Positions 9,083 through 19,374 of a stretch of 64,000 bases of DNA are shown piece by piece (the stretch's first letter is position 1; every line of letters starts with the position of its first letter). The DNA is taken from the NCBI RefSeq assembly GCF_947507565.1, contig NC_089183.1, forward strand, positions 2,046,001-2,110,000, in the 5' to 3' direction. Source of the DNA: Oscarella lobularis (taxonomy: Eukaryota; Porifera; Homoscleromorpha; Homosclerophorida; Oscarellidae). The position numbers and the translations under genes are program-made. Below the pieces are notes generated by a model. The model did not search any database. It was not told the DNA's origin and saw nothing but the letters and a program-made list of their open reading frames with translations.

Positions 9083-10780
9083 ATGGAAGAAACGATCTCA
9101 TTCGAAGCGGAAGGCTACTCATCCTTTGCACGAGAGCAATGCGACTCCTTTCGACTGTCAAACTACCTATGCGACGTCATCATCGTCGGCAAAGAAGGCG
9201 AACGACATCCAGCGCACCGAATAATGCTCGCCGCCGCGAGCCCCTACTTTCGTGCGATGTTCGACGGAAACTTTCTAGAGAGTCAAAAGCCCGAAATCAC
9301 CATTAGCAACATCGACGACGCCGTTCTGAAGCATCTAATCGAGTACGCTTACAGGGGAAAAATCGAATGTCGTGCGACTCTCCACGACGTCCAATGCCTT
9401 TACGAAGGGGCTCACTATCTACAGTTCGATCGTCTTCTGCGGATGTGCAGCGACTGGATCAAACTTCACGTCAATTCGTCGAATTGTCTAAGTTACGCCA
9501 TATTTGCTCATCAATACGACGACTCGACTTTACGTCGACTTTGCGATCGAATTTCTGCTGTGAACATAATGAAATTAGTCGACACCGACGACTTCCGTCT
9601 TCTCTCCGTCGACCACGTGACCCGGCTTTTGAGTCACGACGAACTCGGCGTGCGAGTCGAAAACGACGTCGTTGGCATTCTTCACCAGTGGATCAAACAC
9701 GACGAAACGTCTCGTCGACATCACGCGGAAAATCTCGCAACAAAAGTCATTCGTCTACCGCTAATCGCTTATTCAAACGAGACGTCGTCCCTCGACATTC
9801 TTTCGAATATCAACTCGTCGTCGTTGTTGTCGTCGTCATGCCAACGTCGAGTGGGATGCGAAGGCGTTCTTCTCATCGCCGGCGAAAGCCGGAAATATAA
9901 CGAAGACACGGATAAATACGAATTCGATAGCAGAGCTCAAACGTACGACGCTTACAGCGACACGTGGACGTCATTTCCGTCCCTAGAAGTGCGACGATGC
10001 GAACCGCGAATCGCGACGTCGTTCGGCGTGGCGTACGCTCTCGGCGGTCGCGCCATCGACTTCGAAGTCAAAGACGAGTTCAAGTCGACTCGTCTCGCCG
10101 TCGTCGAACGATACGATCCCGAACGACGGCGTTGGATCGACGACGTGGCGTCCATGTCGACGCCGAGGAGTCGAGACGAAATCGTTTGTTGCGCTAATCG
10201 CATCTATGGCATGAGTCTCGGTGAAGCGACGTGCGAAGTGTTCGATCCGACGACGGGAACGTGGACGCCCGTCGCGTCTCCCGGCGGCGGCGAACGTCGT
10301 CTTAGAAACGGCTATATTTTGTCTTCGCTTGCCGGTAAGATTTTCGCGATTGGGCGCGAGAGGTCCAGTGGGAAATTCGGTCATATGGCGTATGATCCGT
10401 CGGAGAATCGTTGGCTCGATTTTCGTCCCGATGATTACATGAGGTCAATTCACTTGCCCTGCTACGCCTCGATCGGTGACCGCCTCTACATTTTTCCCGC
10501 TGGAAGTCTGGACTCTCGGGAGGTTGTCTTCGACGGTCGCAGTGAGATTTTCTTTGTTTACGACAACTTGTTGCTGCAGCGCTGTTATGGACTTGCTGGA
10601 GATCCTGATCGCAAAAGGCTGTTTTTTCTGGGTAGGAAATCGAACCACAAGCCGGAGTTGGCTCTGTATGTCGGACGAGCGGAAAAGTGGGACGTGAGAG
10701 CTTGGCCTTCTTCAAATTTTCCCGACATGTTTGAGTGCGCTGTTGTAGACAGGAGCCTGGTATTGAACGTTGGCGTTTAA
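9083..10780 (+). CDS. BTB-BACK-Kelch protein, tandem copy 2
   Basis: An intact intronless ORF. An upstream in-frame extension to 8837 exists, but the start at 9083 (MEETISFEAE) matches copy 1, and the DNA similarity between the copies begins only about 20-25 bp before it, so I choose 9083 (565 residues). It has BTB, BACK and Kelch regions as in copy 1. The BTB-BACK half is almost unchanged. The Kelch half carries several small in-frame length changes, including a shorter serine run and deletions near residue 330. The 3' UTRs also match (10781-10930 against 7352-7500), so the whole transcription unit was duplicated. Likely role: Cullin-3 substrate adaptor, with diverging substrate surface. Confidence 0.9.
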   Translation: MEETISFEAEGYSSFAREQCDSFRLSNYLCDVIIVGKEGERHPAHRIMLAAASPYFRAMFDGNFLESQKPEITISNIDDAVLKHLIEYAYRGKIECRATLHDVQCLYEGAHYLQFDRLLRMCSDWIKLHVNSSNCLSYAIFAHQYDDSTLRRLCDRISAVNIMKLVDTDDFRLLSVDHVTRLLSHDELGVRVENDVVGILHQWIKHDETSRRHHAENLATKVIRLPLIAYSNETSSLDILSNINSSSLLSSSCQRRVGCEGVLLIAGESRKYNEDTDKYEFDSRAQTYDAYSDTWTSFPSLEVRRCEPRIATSFGVAYALGGRAIDFEVKDEFKSTRLAVVERYDPERRRWIDDVASMSTPRSRDEIVCCANRIYGMSLGEATCEVFDPTTGTWTPVASPGGGERRLRNGYILSSLAGKIFAIGRERSSGKFGHMAYDPSENRWLDFRPDDYMRSIHLPCYASIGDRLYIFPAGSLDSREVVFDGRSEIFFVYDNLLLQRCYGLAGDPDRKRLFFLGRKSNHKPELALYVGRAEKWDVRAWPSSNFPDMFECAVVDRSLVLNVGV

Positions 10781-12075
10781 TGTAGACATGGGGCATGTGA
10801 ATTATTGCGTTATTGTTTTTCAAGGTTACCGTAGTACGTGCGGGCAACCGATCACAAAGCAGAACGAATCTCCTTCCATCGTTCGCCCCTCAAGAGCCTA
10901 ATATCGTTCTTTTTTCATCAAGGTACCAAGCCACTTTTTCACGCGTAGTTGTTTTCGATTTATGCCTATTGGCTCATTGATCTTTTCTAGGTGTCACGTG
11001 CTTCGAAGCCCCGTCTTTGTTTTCGGCCACGTTTGCACCGAAAGCGTCTCCAAATCGAAGGTACGGCGCACTTTTCTGAGTTTAGATGCACCGAGTAACC
11101 TTATCGATGCGTTTTAGCTGTCGCGAAGTCCCGTGAAGCGCTATTTTTTCGTCGAAACGTCAACAACGGAGTCTCACATCGCGTCGAAAACAGCAGCTTC
11201 TGGTCAAATCTGTAAGTCCTGCTGGATAAACTGCGATTCGCGATCAAAAACGAGTTGAAAAGAGTTGCACGGCTCTCCGCCCCGCCCCCGAAACGTCAAT
11301 CGCCGTTTTCCCCTTATTTTGCTAGTTAGAAGAAATCTAACAGCGCGAAGTGCCTCTGAAAATGCTAAACTATCATTCGAGACCACTAGAAAGTCGATTC
11401 GCGATGGGGTCAGTTTAGAGCAAGCGTGAACTATAGCACACGGTTTTTTAGCCATTTGGCTCACCTCTCCGTTTTCTAATCTTTTGCTATAAAACTACGG
11501 GAATGAGTAGTCGGTTTGATCTCGCCGCATCAAATCGACTTCAAACGCTAAATTTTGTCTAATTTTTTTACATCGCGTTACCGGAAGTAAACCGTAAGCA
11601 AAGGTAATTGTTCCAAAGAATAAATAATACTACCATCTTTTCTTTTCTTTTTGGAGGTTTTCTCAAGAAGTTGACGAAGAGGTTGACTGCACTGCGGTCC
11701 CAACGTCCTCGGCATGACGGAGACATTGTAACTTCCTCGTAGTTGCATTGTCTTATAAACTGCCTGTATGCCTCCTTTTTGGTATGAGGCTATAACGTCT
11801 AAAAGGCCAACCGTCTCCTGGGCACGAGCCAAAACTGCCCAAATGGCGTATATCTTCGAATAGAGGCTGCTATTTGTATTGGCAGTCTCTGCAGGAGAGT
11901 GACGCCTACAGAAAACGTGCCTGCTTTAATTAAAAGCAGGCACACATTACTGTGGGGACTGCAGTCTCAGTCTCACGCGTGCCTTGCCTGCTCTTTCTAT
12001 AGAGCGGGCGAGGCACACCTGGGGAGGGGAGGGGAGCAAGAGACAATAGAATGAAGAAATATTTTTATTAATTTA
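10781..12075. other. Intergenic with two G+C hairpins, no gene recognised
   Basis: After the duplicated Kelch 3' UTR I see no supported gene. Minus-strand ORFs at 11204-11464 and 11578-11832 lack any recognisable family or splice structure. Two adjacent inverted repeats occur at 11917-11943 (near-perfect, GTGCCTGCTTT arms) and 11979-12016 (16-nt arms, six-base loop). A G-rich tract (about 12022-12038) precedes the coiled-coil kinase gene. Confidence 0.4.
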
Positions 12076-13706
12076 ATGGAAAGAATTGAGCGAGAGTTAC
12101 AGCACCTTCGACGACAATGCGCTCAATTGGAGGAAGAAGTGGAGAGTTGTGCTGAAGAGAAGCGTCGTTGCGAAGAGCAGGCAGCTCAAATGAGGTTGAG
12201 AAGAGAAGGCGAAGGCGCAGAAATTTCATTCTACCTAACGTTCTTTTTAGGGGACAACTTGAGGTCCGTACAAACGAAATCTCCACAATACGGTTTCTGA
12301 ATATGCTTTAATAATACGTCATTGATTCTTTATCTTAGCGCCAGTTCTGCTGCAGAGAAACGTCGTTTGGAAGAACAAGTAGCTCAAATGAGGTTGAAGG
12401 AAAGGTGAGAGGGTCGAATTCTTATTCTGTGTTGTTTTTTGCAGAGAAGAGTTGGATCGAAATCAACGCCGTTTTGCAGAAGAAAATGCGTCTATCAGGT
12501 TTTTATTGATAGTTATTCTACATCTCAAAATGTAATGTTTTTTTCAGGAGACAACTTGAGCAACGTACGCGAGAATTGGTATCAGCAACTGAAGCCCTAA
12601 CTCAACTAAGGTACAATGCATTGTTCACGTCTTCTTATTTTGAATCTTTTAATTCAGAGAGGAAAAGACGGTTGCAGTGAGACGCTGTGAAACTCTTCAG
12701 GCATCTCGCGAGGAAATGAAAAATAGCCTAGACCAATTTCTCGACGTTCTCACCGTAAATCCGTATGAACTTGACGTGACCGAACAGAATCTCGGATCGG
12801 GAGCATTTGCCGGTAAAAATCAATAAAGGCATTTATTATTTGATATATAATCAATAACGGTTAGGCGTTTGCATTGGCCTATGGCGTGGCATGCGAGTAG
12901 CTGTGAAGAAATTCCACGAGATCATCACAAATCCTCGCAACCTGGAGCTATTCCGACGCGAAGTCCTCGTGTGCAGTCGACTCCACCACCCCAACATCAT
13001 GACCATTTGCGGAGCAGTGATGGAAGAAGGTACCCCCTTCCAAATTGTCATGGAATTACTTGAGGGGTCGGTGAGCGAAGTCATGAACGCCGCTCACGCC
13101 GCTTCCGGCGCATCTGTGGGCTCCTCCTATCTCACATTCTTCGAACAGCTCTCCATTGCAATGGACGTGACGTCAGCAATAGCCTATCTTCATCAAACGC
13201 GTCCTAAGGCGTACGTCCACGGCGACATACGTCCATCAAACGTTCTCGTGACGCGAGAGATGAAAGCGAAAGTGGGCGACTTGGGAGCGGCTCACATCAT
13301 CGAGAGTTCGCTCTCCGTCGGTCCGATGAGTCCCGACTATCTTGCTCCGGAGCGGATGCCACGTGCCGACGGAACGGCTTTTCCTAGCTCGTTGCCTAGC
13401 GACGTGTACAGTCTGGGCGTGGCATTGATTGAAATATTCACCGCGGCAAGTCCAATTCCCGAGGAGAAACACACGCAATTGTTGTCTCTGGAAGCTCGTC
13501 CCAGCCTATTTCTGCTATGCTCTGAAATGATTGATCGAGACCCAGCCAATCGTCCGTCATCACAGAACTGTTTTGAAAGGCTTAACGCTGAAAGTGAAAG
13601 CGTTTTAGGTCTTCCAGGCTATTTTCCTGTTAAGCGATTTGTGAAAGGTCTCTTCAAAAGAGGCAATCACAGAGTCGTACTATTTACGGGTCTTAACACG
13701 GTTTGA
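12076..13706 (+). CDS. Coiled-coil TKL-like protein kinase (family copy 1)
   Basis: Multi-exon gene. Short exons from 12076 encode a Glu/Arg-rich coiled coil (MERIERELQHLRRQ..., then ...EELDRNQRRFAEENAS, RQLEQRTRELVSATEALTQ). An exon ending about 12811 carries the kinase glycine loop LGSGAFA. The last exon (about 12864-13706) has VAVKKFH (lysine), the catalytic loop HGDIRPSN, DLG in place of DFG, LAPER and SDVYSLGV. Catalytic Asp residues are kept, so activity is plausible despite HRD to HGD and DFG to DLG. Introns are about 45-60 bp. The junctions around 12190-12360 are uncertain. No Kelch exons are seen directly upstream, unlike the copies at 15.5-18.7 kb and 38.3-39.7 kb. Confidence 0.8.
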
Positions 13707-14385
13707 TAACTTTCGTATTATTTATTATTTTATTTGTATTTTCTTAGGCATTTTGTCGTGCGCTGACATGTGACGTCATTTTCGTGAGAACCTTTGCGTC
13801 ATCGTATGCACGCATGCGTAGAACACGAAGACGTCGACGGACTTGTCAATCCGAAAACGCCGTCGGAGCCAGCTCCTTTGCCGCAGCATCTTCGATCAAG
13901 ATAGCTGATCTCATCCGCTTTATATCCCGGAGAAGCTCAGCGAGTCAAGGTCGCGCGGAACGCCAGACGGTTAGTTTTCCACGAAAGGCGCCTCTCTCAG
14001 TCGCGTGGGCCCTCCACATAAAGATTTACGGAAGAGAAGTCATACAGTACGATAGCACCCTTTTTCCTTCTTGGGGCCCCCTTTCTCTTTGCATTGCGAC
14101 CGTGCGATCAGATCGAGCCCAACGATATCCGGCAATCAAAGAAATGTCGAAACAGTCCTCCAATAATGGAATTTCGTGATGAGGCCCCTTTTCGTGCTGT
14201 AAGCAGATCCATCGTATATATACTCCATGGTCTCCTCCAGCAGAGAAGGCTTTGAAAGTAGCCGTTCTGTGAGAGTACTGTACATCAATCGGATTCGACG
14301 TTGTGCACGTGCTCTCCCAATTAATACGAGAAACATTATTGATTCTATAGACTATACGCACTCGCACACGTCAATCAGTCAGAAC
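13707..14385. other. Intergenic, no supported gene
   Basis: The 3' flank of the kinase gene and the downstream flank of a minus-strand gene. Open frames here (13784-14179 plus, 14026-14367 minus) show no domain, splice context or family resemblance. One TGACGTCA lies at about 13772. Confidence 0.4.
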
Positions 14386-15430
14386 TTATTCGTTTTCAAC
14401 GAAAATTCCATGTTGCCGAATTCGTAACCTTCGATTTCGGTCGCGACACACTGGAAGCCGAAGGCCCGTGCTTGGCTTTAGCCTGTCGGCGAAAGCGTGA
14501 GCATACGGATACGGATCTCCGGATGACGCATTGTCGCAAAGCCGACCGTTTCCGTCGGTTCTGATTTCGAAGTGCATTGTACCCTTGGAAGAGACGGTAT
14601 GACCAACGAGGGTCACCGGCAAAATCACCTGCTCTCGCTGGACATTTGGTGGCATTCGCCTCGTAAATCCACCCGACATGGGCGATTGCGTTCTGGTCGG
14701 CGTAAATGAAGCCGACGCAGAGAGAGCTGTCGCATAGCTAGAGAAACCATTATTTCGTTTTCCGAAGTAAGAGTTTTCATAAAGTAGAGCTAACTAGCCG
14801 TGCAGATCAGACTGTCGTTCACTCGATTGGCAGCTACTAGATCAATCTGTTGAACAAATTAATTAATTAAGGTACGTAATGGCCAAAATCTCTTCACCAA
14901 AACATGTTCTTACCTCGAAGAGTTTTTCACTGAGTTCTCCGCCAGCCGCGTACTGCAACGCCGTCTCTGTCACTGTCGTTGGCTCGACGTAGAACTTCGC
15001 ATTGTCAAGCAGCCACTTTTTGGAGACATGAAAATATATAAACGAGCTCTCCCTAAAAAAATTCGAATAAAAATATATCTTTCAGACGCATATAGCTGAA
15101 ATTCGTTTTCTCTTTCCTTGTTACTGGGAGCTCCTTTTGTTCCTGGCTCACCCTTGCCACCCTGTAGAAATCAGAATTATAATTGAATTAGGTAATAGGA
15201 AAACACATAATATAGGGCGTTCCCAATGAGATTCATCTGTTCCAAGTACGGTACCGTAACTGGTCATGTTCAGAGCTTCACTGCGGAGAAACGGCGCGAC
15301 GTACAGCATCGCGGTTTGCGCCATTTAATTAACGGAAGTATTTTTAGAAAAATACGAAAGGAAATACGGTGCAGCAGAAGTCATGATGCAGCCGTTCCAA
15401 GTTAGATGGTGTTCCAACAACGATTCACTA
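14386..15430 (-). CDS. Possible short-collagen/extracellular multi-exon gene
   Basis: The minus strand shows small exon-like blocks with splice signals. At about 15160-15125 is a short Gly-X-Y exon (GGKGEPGTKGAP) between a TCTACAG acceptor and a GTAACA donor. At about 15060-14920 is ESSFIYFHVSKKWLLDNAKF and following residues, ending at a GTAAGA donor. At about 14845-14795 is IDLVAANRVNDSLICT. A longer block lies at about 14745-14386. The phase into the last block is uncertain and two frames are equally open, so the C-terminal product is not assigned. It may be decayed. Confidence 0.3.
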
Positions 15431-15453
15431 ACCTACCAAAAGCGGATTCCAGT

Positions 15454-18400
15454 CTAATAATGAAATGAATCGGAGAGGGAGACTTTGTGATGACGATTCA
15501 CTCCCTCTCCTCCAAACGATCCTTTCACCATTCTTTTCACAGCCAATGAACCGTTTTCAACGATTTCCTCCATTTCCTTTCTCAAAACGTCTAGACATTC
15601 GGCACTCCTAGGCCGATATCCAATTTCAATTTCACCCGAAATCATCCTTGAACAAATTTTGTGCAAGTGACGTCGATTTCGAATTCGACTCAACTGGCTA
15701 ATTCTCTCTTCCGAAATTGGACCAACTCCTGTGAAAACTTCAATAAGAGTCACTCCGAGACTGTATACGTCGCTAGGCAACGAGCTTCGTCCCGACGTGG
15801 GCAGATTTCGTTCAGGAGCTAGATACTGGGGACTGAGAGGTCCGGCCGACTTTGAGCTCTCCACCAAGTGAGCAGCTCCCAAATCGGCCAATTTGACTTT
15901 CATATCTCGAGTTACGAGCATATTCGTCGAGCGTATATCTCCGTGAACGTAGGGACGGGGTTTTAGATCGTGAAGATAAGCAATAGCAGACGTCATTTGG
16001 ACGACTGTAGACAGCTGTTCCTAAGAGGATAGATAGGGAAGCACGCCTCCTTTGCGGCCGGCCGCATGGGCAGCATCAATCACTTCGCTCATTGACCCTT
16101 CGAGCAATTCAGAGACGATTTGGAAGGGAATTTCTTCTTGCATAACGGCGCCGCATACGCGGATAATGTTGGGGTGATGAAGTCGACTCGCTGTGACGAC
16201 TTCTCTCCAAAATGTCGGTATTGTTCTTAGCGTTGTGATGAGTGTATGAAACTTTTTCACGGCAACTGACATTCCTTGCCAACAACCAATAATTACATCT
16301 GCGAATAACGCTCTTATTTTTCCTTTTTATTATTCATTAAGTTTTTCTTAACCTGCGTATGCTCCTGAACCAAGTTTTTGTTCTGTGAGATCGACTTGAT
16401 CAGGACGTATGGTAAGCACGTTTATAAATTGATCGAGATTTTGTTCTGCCTCTCTAAGCAATGCCTCGAGTGTTTCCCTAAGACAGAGTTCAATATCGAG
16501 GGCCTGTATAAGCTTGATTTTACGTTTCATTTTCAAGAGCTCGAGTCGCCTCTTTCTTTTCTTCTTGGAGAGCATGACATCGATCTCTACAAATCTCTCT
16601 GCACACAAAGTGCTCGTATAATATAAGAAGAGGACAGCTATCGTTACATTTCTCTTTCTAAACTTTGACATTTCTCTTCCAATTGGCTATGTTTTCAAAA
16701 GTAGCAAAAATGTCTTTTATTTGTAGATACGTCCTTTACCAACCTTTTGTCGTTATCCTGCTCGCAAATTTTCATGTTCTCCAACCTATATGCCGTATAC
16801 ATCTGTTACTACTTTCTATTACCGTTAGTAAGAGAAATCTCACCTTAGTTTTTCCACTTCTCTCTCCAGTTCTGAAATGTAGTTACGCTGTCTTTGAGAC
16901 TCGAGTGGTAATGCAGCTGTGGGGAGATATTCTGACTCATCTATGACGAAGGGCTCGTTAAGTAGGCCTAAATGCAAACTGAAGAACGCTCAACTTCGCA
17001 ATTTGAATTCATTACCTATTGTGACTGAGTAAAGAATACTTTTCAACTGCTGATTCCAGTCTCGACCCCCTGTCATAATAATCTGAGCATATCCATCAGG
17101 TCTTGCGACACAATGTAGAGTGTGAAGCTGGATGGGTACCATTTTCGGATTTAAGTAAAACTATTGACATTTCTTTCTGCTCTCATGTGATCTCAACTAA
17201 CTGACTATTTAAAACCATACCATATATGATCTCCTTTCATTGAGATCGAGTATGTAGCAGTTGTCTGAAAACATGTTATCGCGGTTGTAACCGCCAACAA
17301 GAAGAAAAAAACTTCCTTTTTGGGATCCACTTTTTCTAAATTGACAAATTCTGTGGTCATTTCGAGAGGACGGTTTTGGTGAAAACTCAATAAAAATCCA
17401 AATCTATCGACCACACTATTATATGCTGCAAGCATGACAGGCTATTTATTACCTTTTCCTTTAGATCAATCACATACGCTTCATCTACATATTTACCCGA
17501 GCCACTGTAGCCACCATGAAGTAATCCTCGGCTCTCATCGATTGTTTCTCCAGCAGAACTGCAGAGTGGCTGTGGTCTTTTTCCCCTCAAAATAACATCC
17601 AACCAAGATCCTATTCCTCTAATTAATGCTGAAGCTATTAAATCAATTTTACGCTAAATACCTGTTTCTCTGTCCTCCTCAAATACAAATTGAAAAATCT
17701 CGTTATTTAGCCCGGATTGACAACTTGCTCCCGGTTGAAGGAACGGTTGAGGAATTACTCCTGCTGCCCCTCCAAACATAACAATTTTTCCGCCTATAGC
17801 CCACAAGCAGCAGGCTTCGCGTTTCACAGGGGTCCGTTCATATGTGGGGGGCGTGGCTACCTGAAACCACGTCATTTCCTTCGGATTCAAACCGAAAACG
17901 TCTCCCAGAAGACTCCTATCTTCCTTTCTTCCTCCGTACGAGTAGATAATACCGTTGATGACAACGCATCGTGCTCCCTGGCAAGGCGGAGGAATATTCT
18001 TCCCCTCGGCTAAACGACGAATCCATTTCTTGTTCTCCGATCGAACGTTGCACATCCAGATTTCGTTGCGGGGAAAGAACTTTGGACCAACCCACCATTT
18101 TTCTTCATTTCGACCGCCATACAAATGCAACACGTCGTCGATCAGTGCACTTTCGTGGCCCCATCGTAGTCTCGCGTAGCCAGACCCTTCCCCCTTGGTG
18201 ATATTAACTCTCACCAAGGGGAAAGGGTCTGGGGAACTTCTTTGATCTTCTTGTGTGCCGCTTCCCCCGGATTCCGGGGGGACCATATATGGAATGTTGA
18301 CCATATACGGTAACTCCTTGACGTCACCATATGTCACCCAGGTTTTGTGACAATCCAATAAGCGATCACACCAGATTACACTGTACTGTAGAGTGACGCC

Positions 18401-18685
18401 ATTCGTTCGCTTGCCACTGAAAGACGCAGCGGGTTAGCAATGGGTAGGGCTCGTTCGATCTGCACGCAACGATTCGCCAGCTGCCATTTTAGCCAGCATT
18501 GGAACCGCTACTTATTGGATTGTCACCCGATCTGGATGACATCATGTCACTCCTACGCGCGGCACACAAGAAGATCAAAGAAGTTCCCCAGACCCTCTCC
18601 AGTGGTGATATTAACCACCACTGGAGAGAGGTCTGGCTACGCGAGACTAGCCCCATCGAGGCTCTGGTGCGGCGGTGCCAGCCAT
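15454..18685 (-). pseudogene. Kelch-coiled-coil-kinase gene (family copy 2), disrupted
   Basis: Start MAGTAAPEPRWG at 18685. Kelch exons follow (18685 to about 17660, with HLYGG, GIIYSYGG and MFGG; about 17600-17450; about 17400-17215 with LLVGGYNRDN; about 17145-17025). Coiled-coil exons are near 16920-16845 and 16600-16360, ending in the glycine loop LGSGAYAG. The kinase region runs from about 16272 to 15454, with VAVKKFH, HGDIRSTN, DLGAAH, LAPER and SDVYSLGV. Two lesions are visible. A 483-bp MITE (18167-18649) sits in the first coding exon with a 9-bp target duplication. An in-frame TAG at about 16021-16023 lies where copy 1 has FF before EQL. No frameshift separates the two kinase halves. 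Probably a recent pseudogene. Confidence 0.7.
18167..18649. mobile_element. 483-bp MITE inserted in Kelch exon, 9-bp target duplication
   Basis: Both ends read TAGTCTCGCGTAGCCAGACC inward. The element is flanked by GCCCCATCG at 18158-18166 and again at 18650-18658. Excision joins the Kelch frame exactly (EPRWGHESALIDD). Terminal arms are similar for about 95 bp, and each contains its own inner hairpin with the same outer CCAGACC and central GATATTAAC-type loop but different stem sequence. A 9-bp duplication is typical of Mutator-like elements; 8-9 bp also occurs in a few other DNA transposon groups, so the superfamily is not certain. No transposase ORF. Confidence 0.85.
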
Positions 18686-18782
18686 TACGGGTCGTCTTCT
18701 CCTAGAATGACTGAAATTTGCACATACCGGTTGCGTACGTAGGCACTTTTCGTACCAGGCAGCAAATCTATATCGCAATGGC

Positions 18783-18900
18783 TTTACTGACAGAAACCCG
18801 TATATAGTACCATATAGTACTAGCTCCTTCTCTCTCCATTCTTTACTGACAGAAACCCGTATATAGTACCATATAGTACTAGCTCCTTCTCTCTCCATTC
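18783..18900. repeat. 59-bp direct tandem duplication
   Basis: The block beginning TTTACTGACAGAAACCCGTA is repeated twice back to back with a period of 59 bp and no visible difference. It lies about 100-215 bp upstream of the ATG of the minus-strand Kelch-kinase gene, so it is in that gene's promoter or 5' UTR region. Confidence 0.85.
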
Positions 18901-19374
18901 GTGTTACAATGGCCGAACGTCTTTCTGGAAACTTGCAGTTCTGTCCTGGTAACTAACGCTGATTTCTTTACTTTTCTCCTCTCATAATTACAAATGAATA
19001 TCTTCTTTCTAAAGTTTCACTTACCAGTAATTCTTTCGAGCCGTTCCGTTACGGTAACTTCCTTTTTTGATTCCTCTTGGCCTTATTATTTGTTCGGTTC
19101 AATTTATTTTTCTCGTTAGACTGTCGCTGTGAAAAAGAAATACTAAAAGGTCGAGGGGCGACGCATGCAGAATCGGAGGAAATCTTTCTTTTAGCGCGCG
19201 TGCATGATGGAAGACCGCGCCAGGGAGGGCGCAGTGGCTGCCCTATACACGGCTGACGTCTTTTGTATTTTTCATAATTTTTTAACCTATTTATGTGTAG
19301 TGTCAGGAGTTCATTTCAATATCACGTGAACAGGTGGATATCGATTAATTTTCCGTCGCGCATGTACGTGTCAA

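Noticed and set aside
17654-18358. Start of the Kelch protein at the ATG near 18358
   Set aside because: That ATG lies inside the MITE. The native start is MAGTAAPEPRWG at 18685, recovered when the MITE and one 9-bp repeat are removed.
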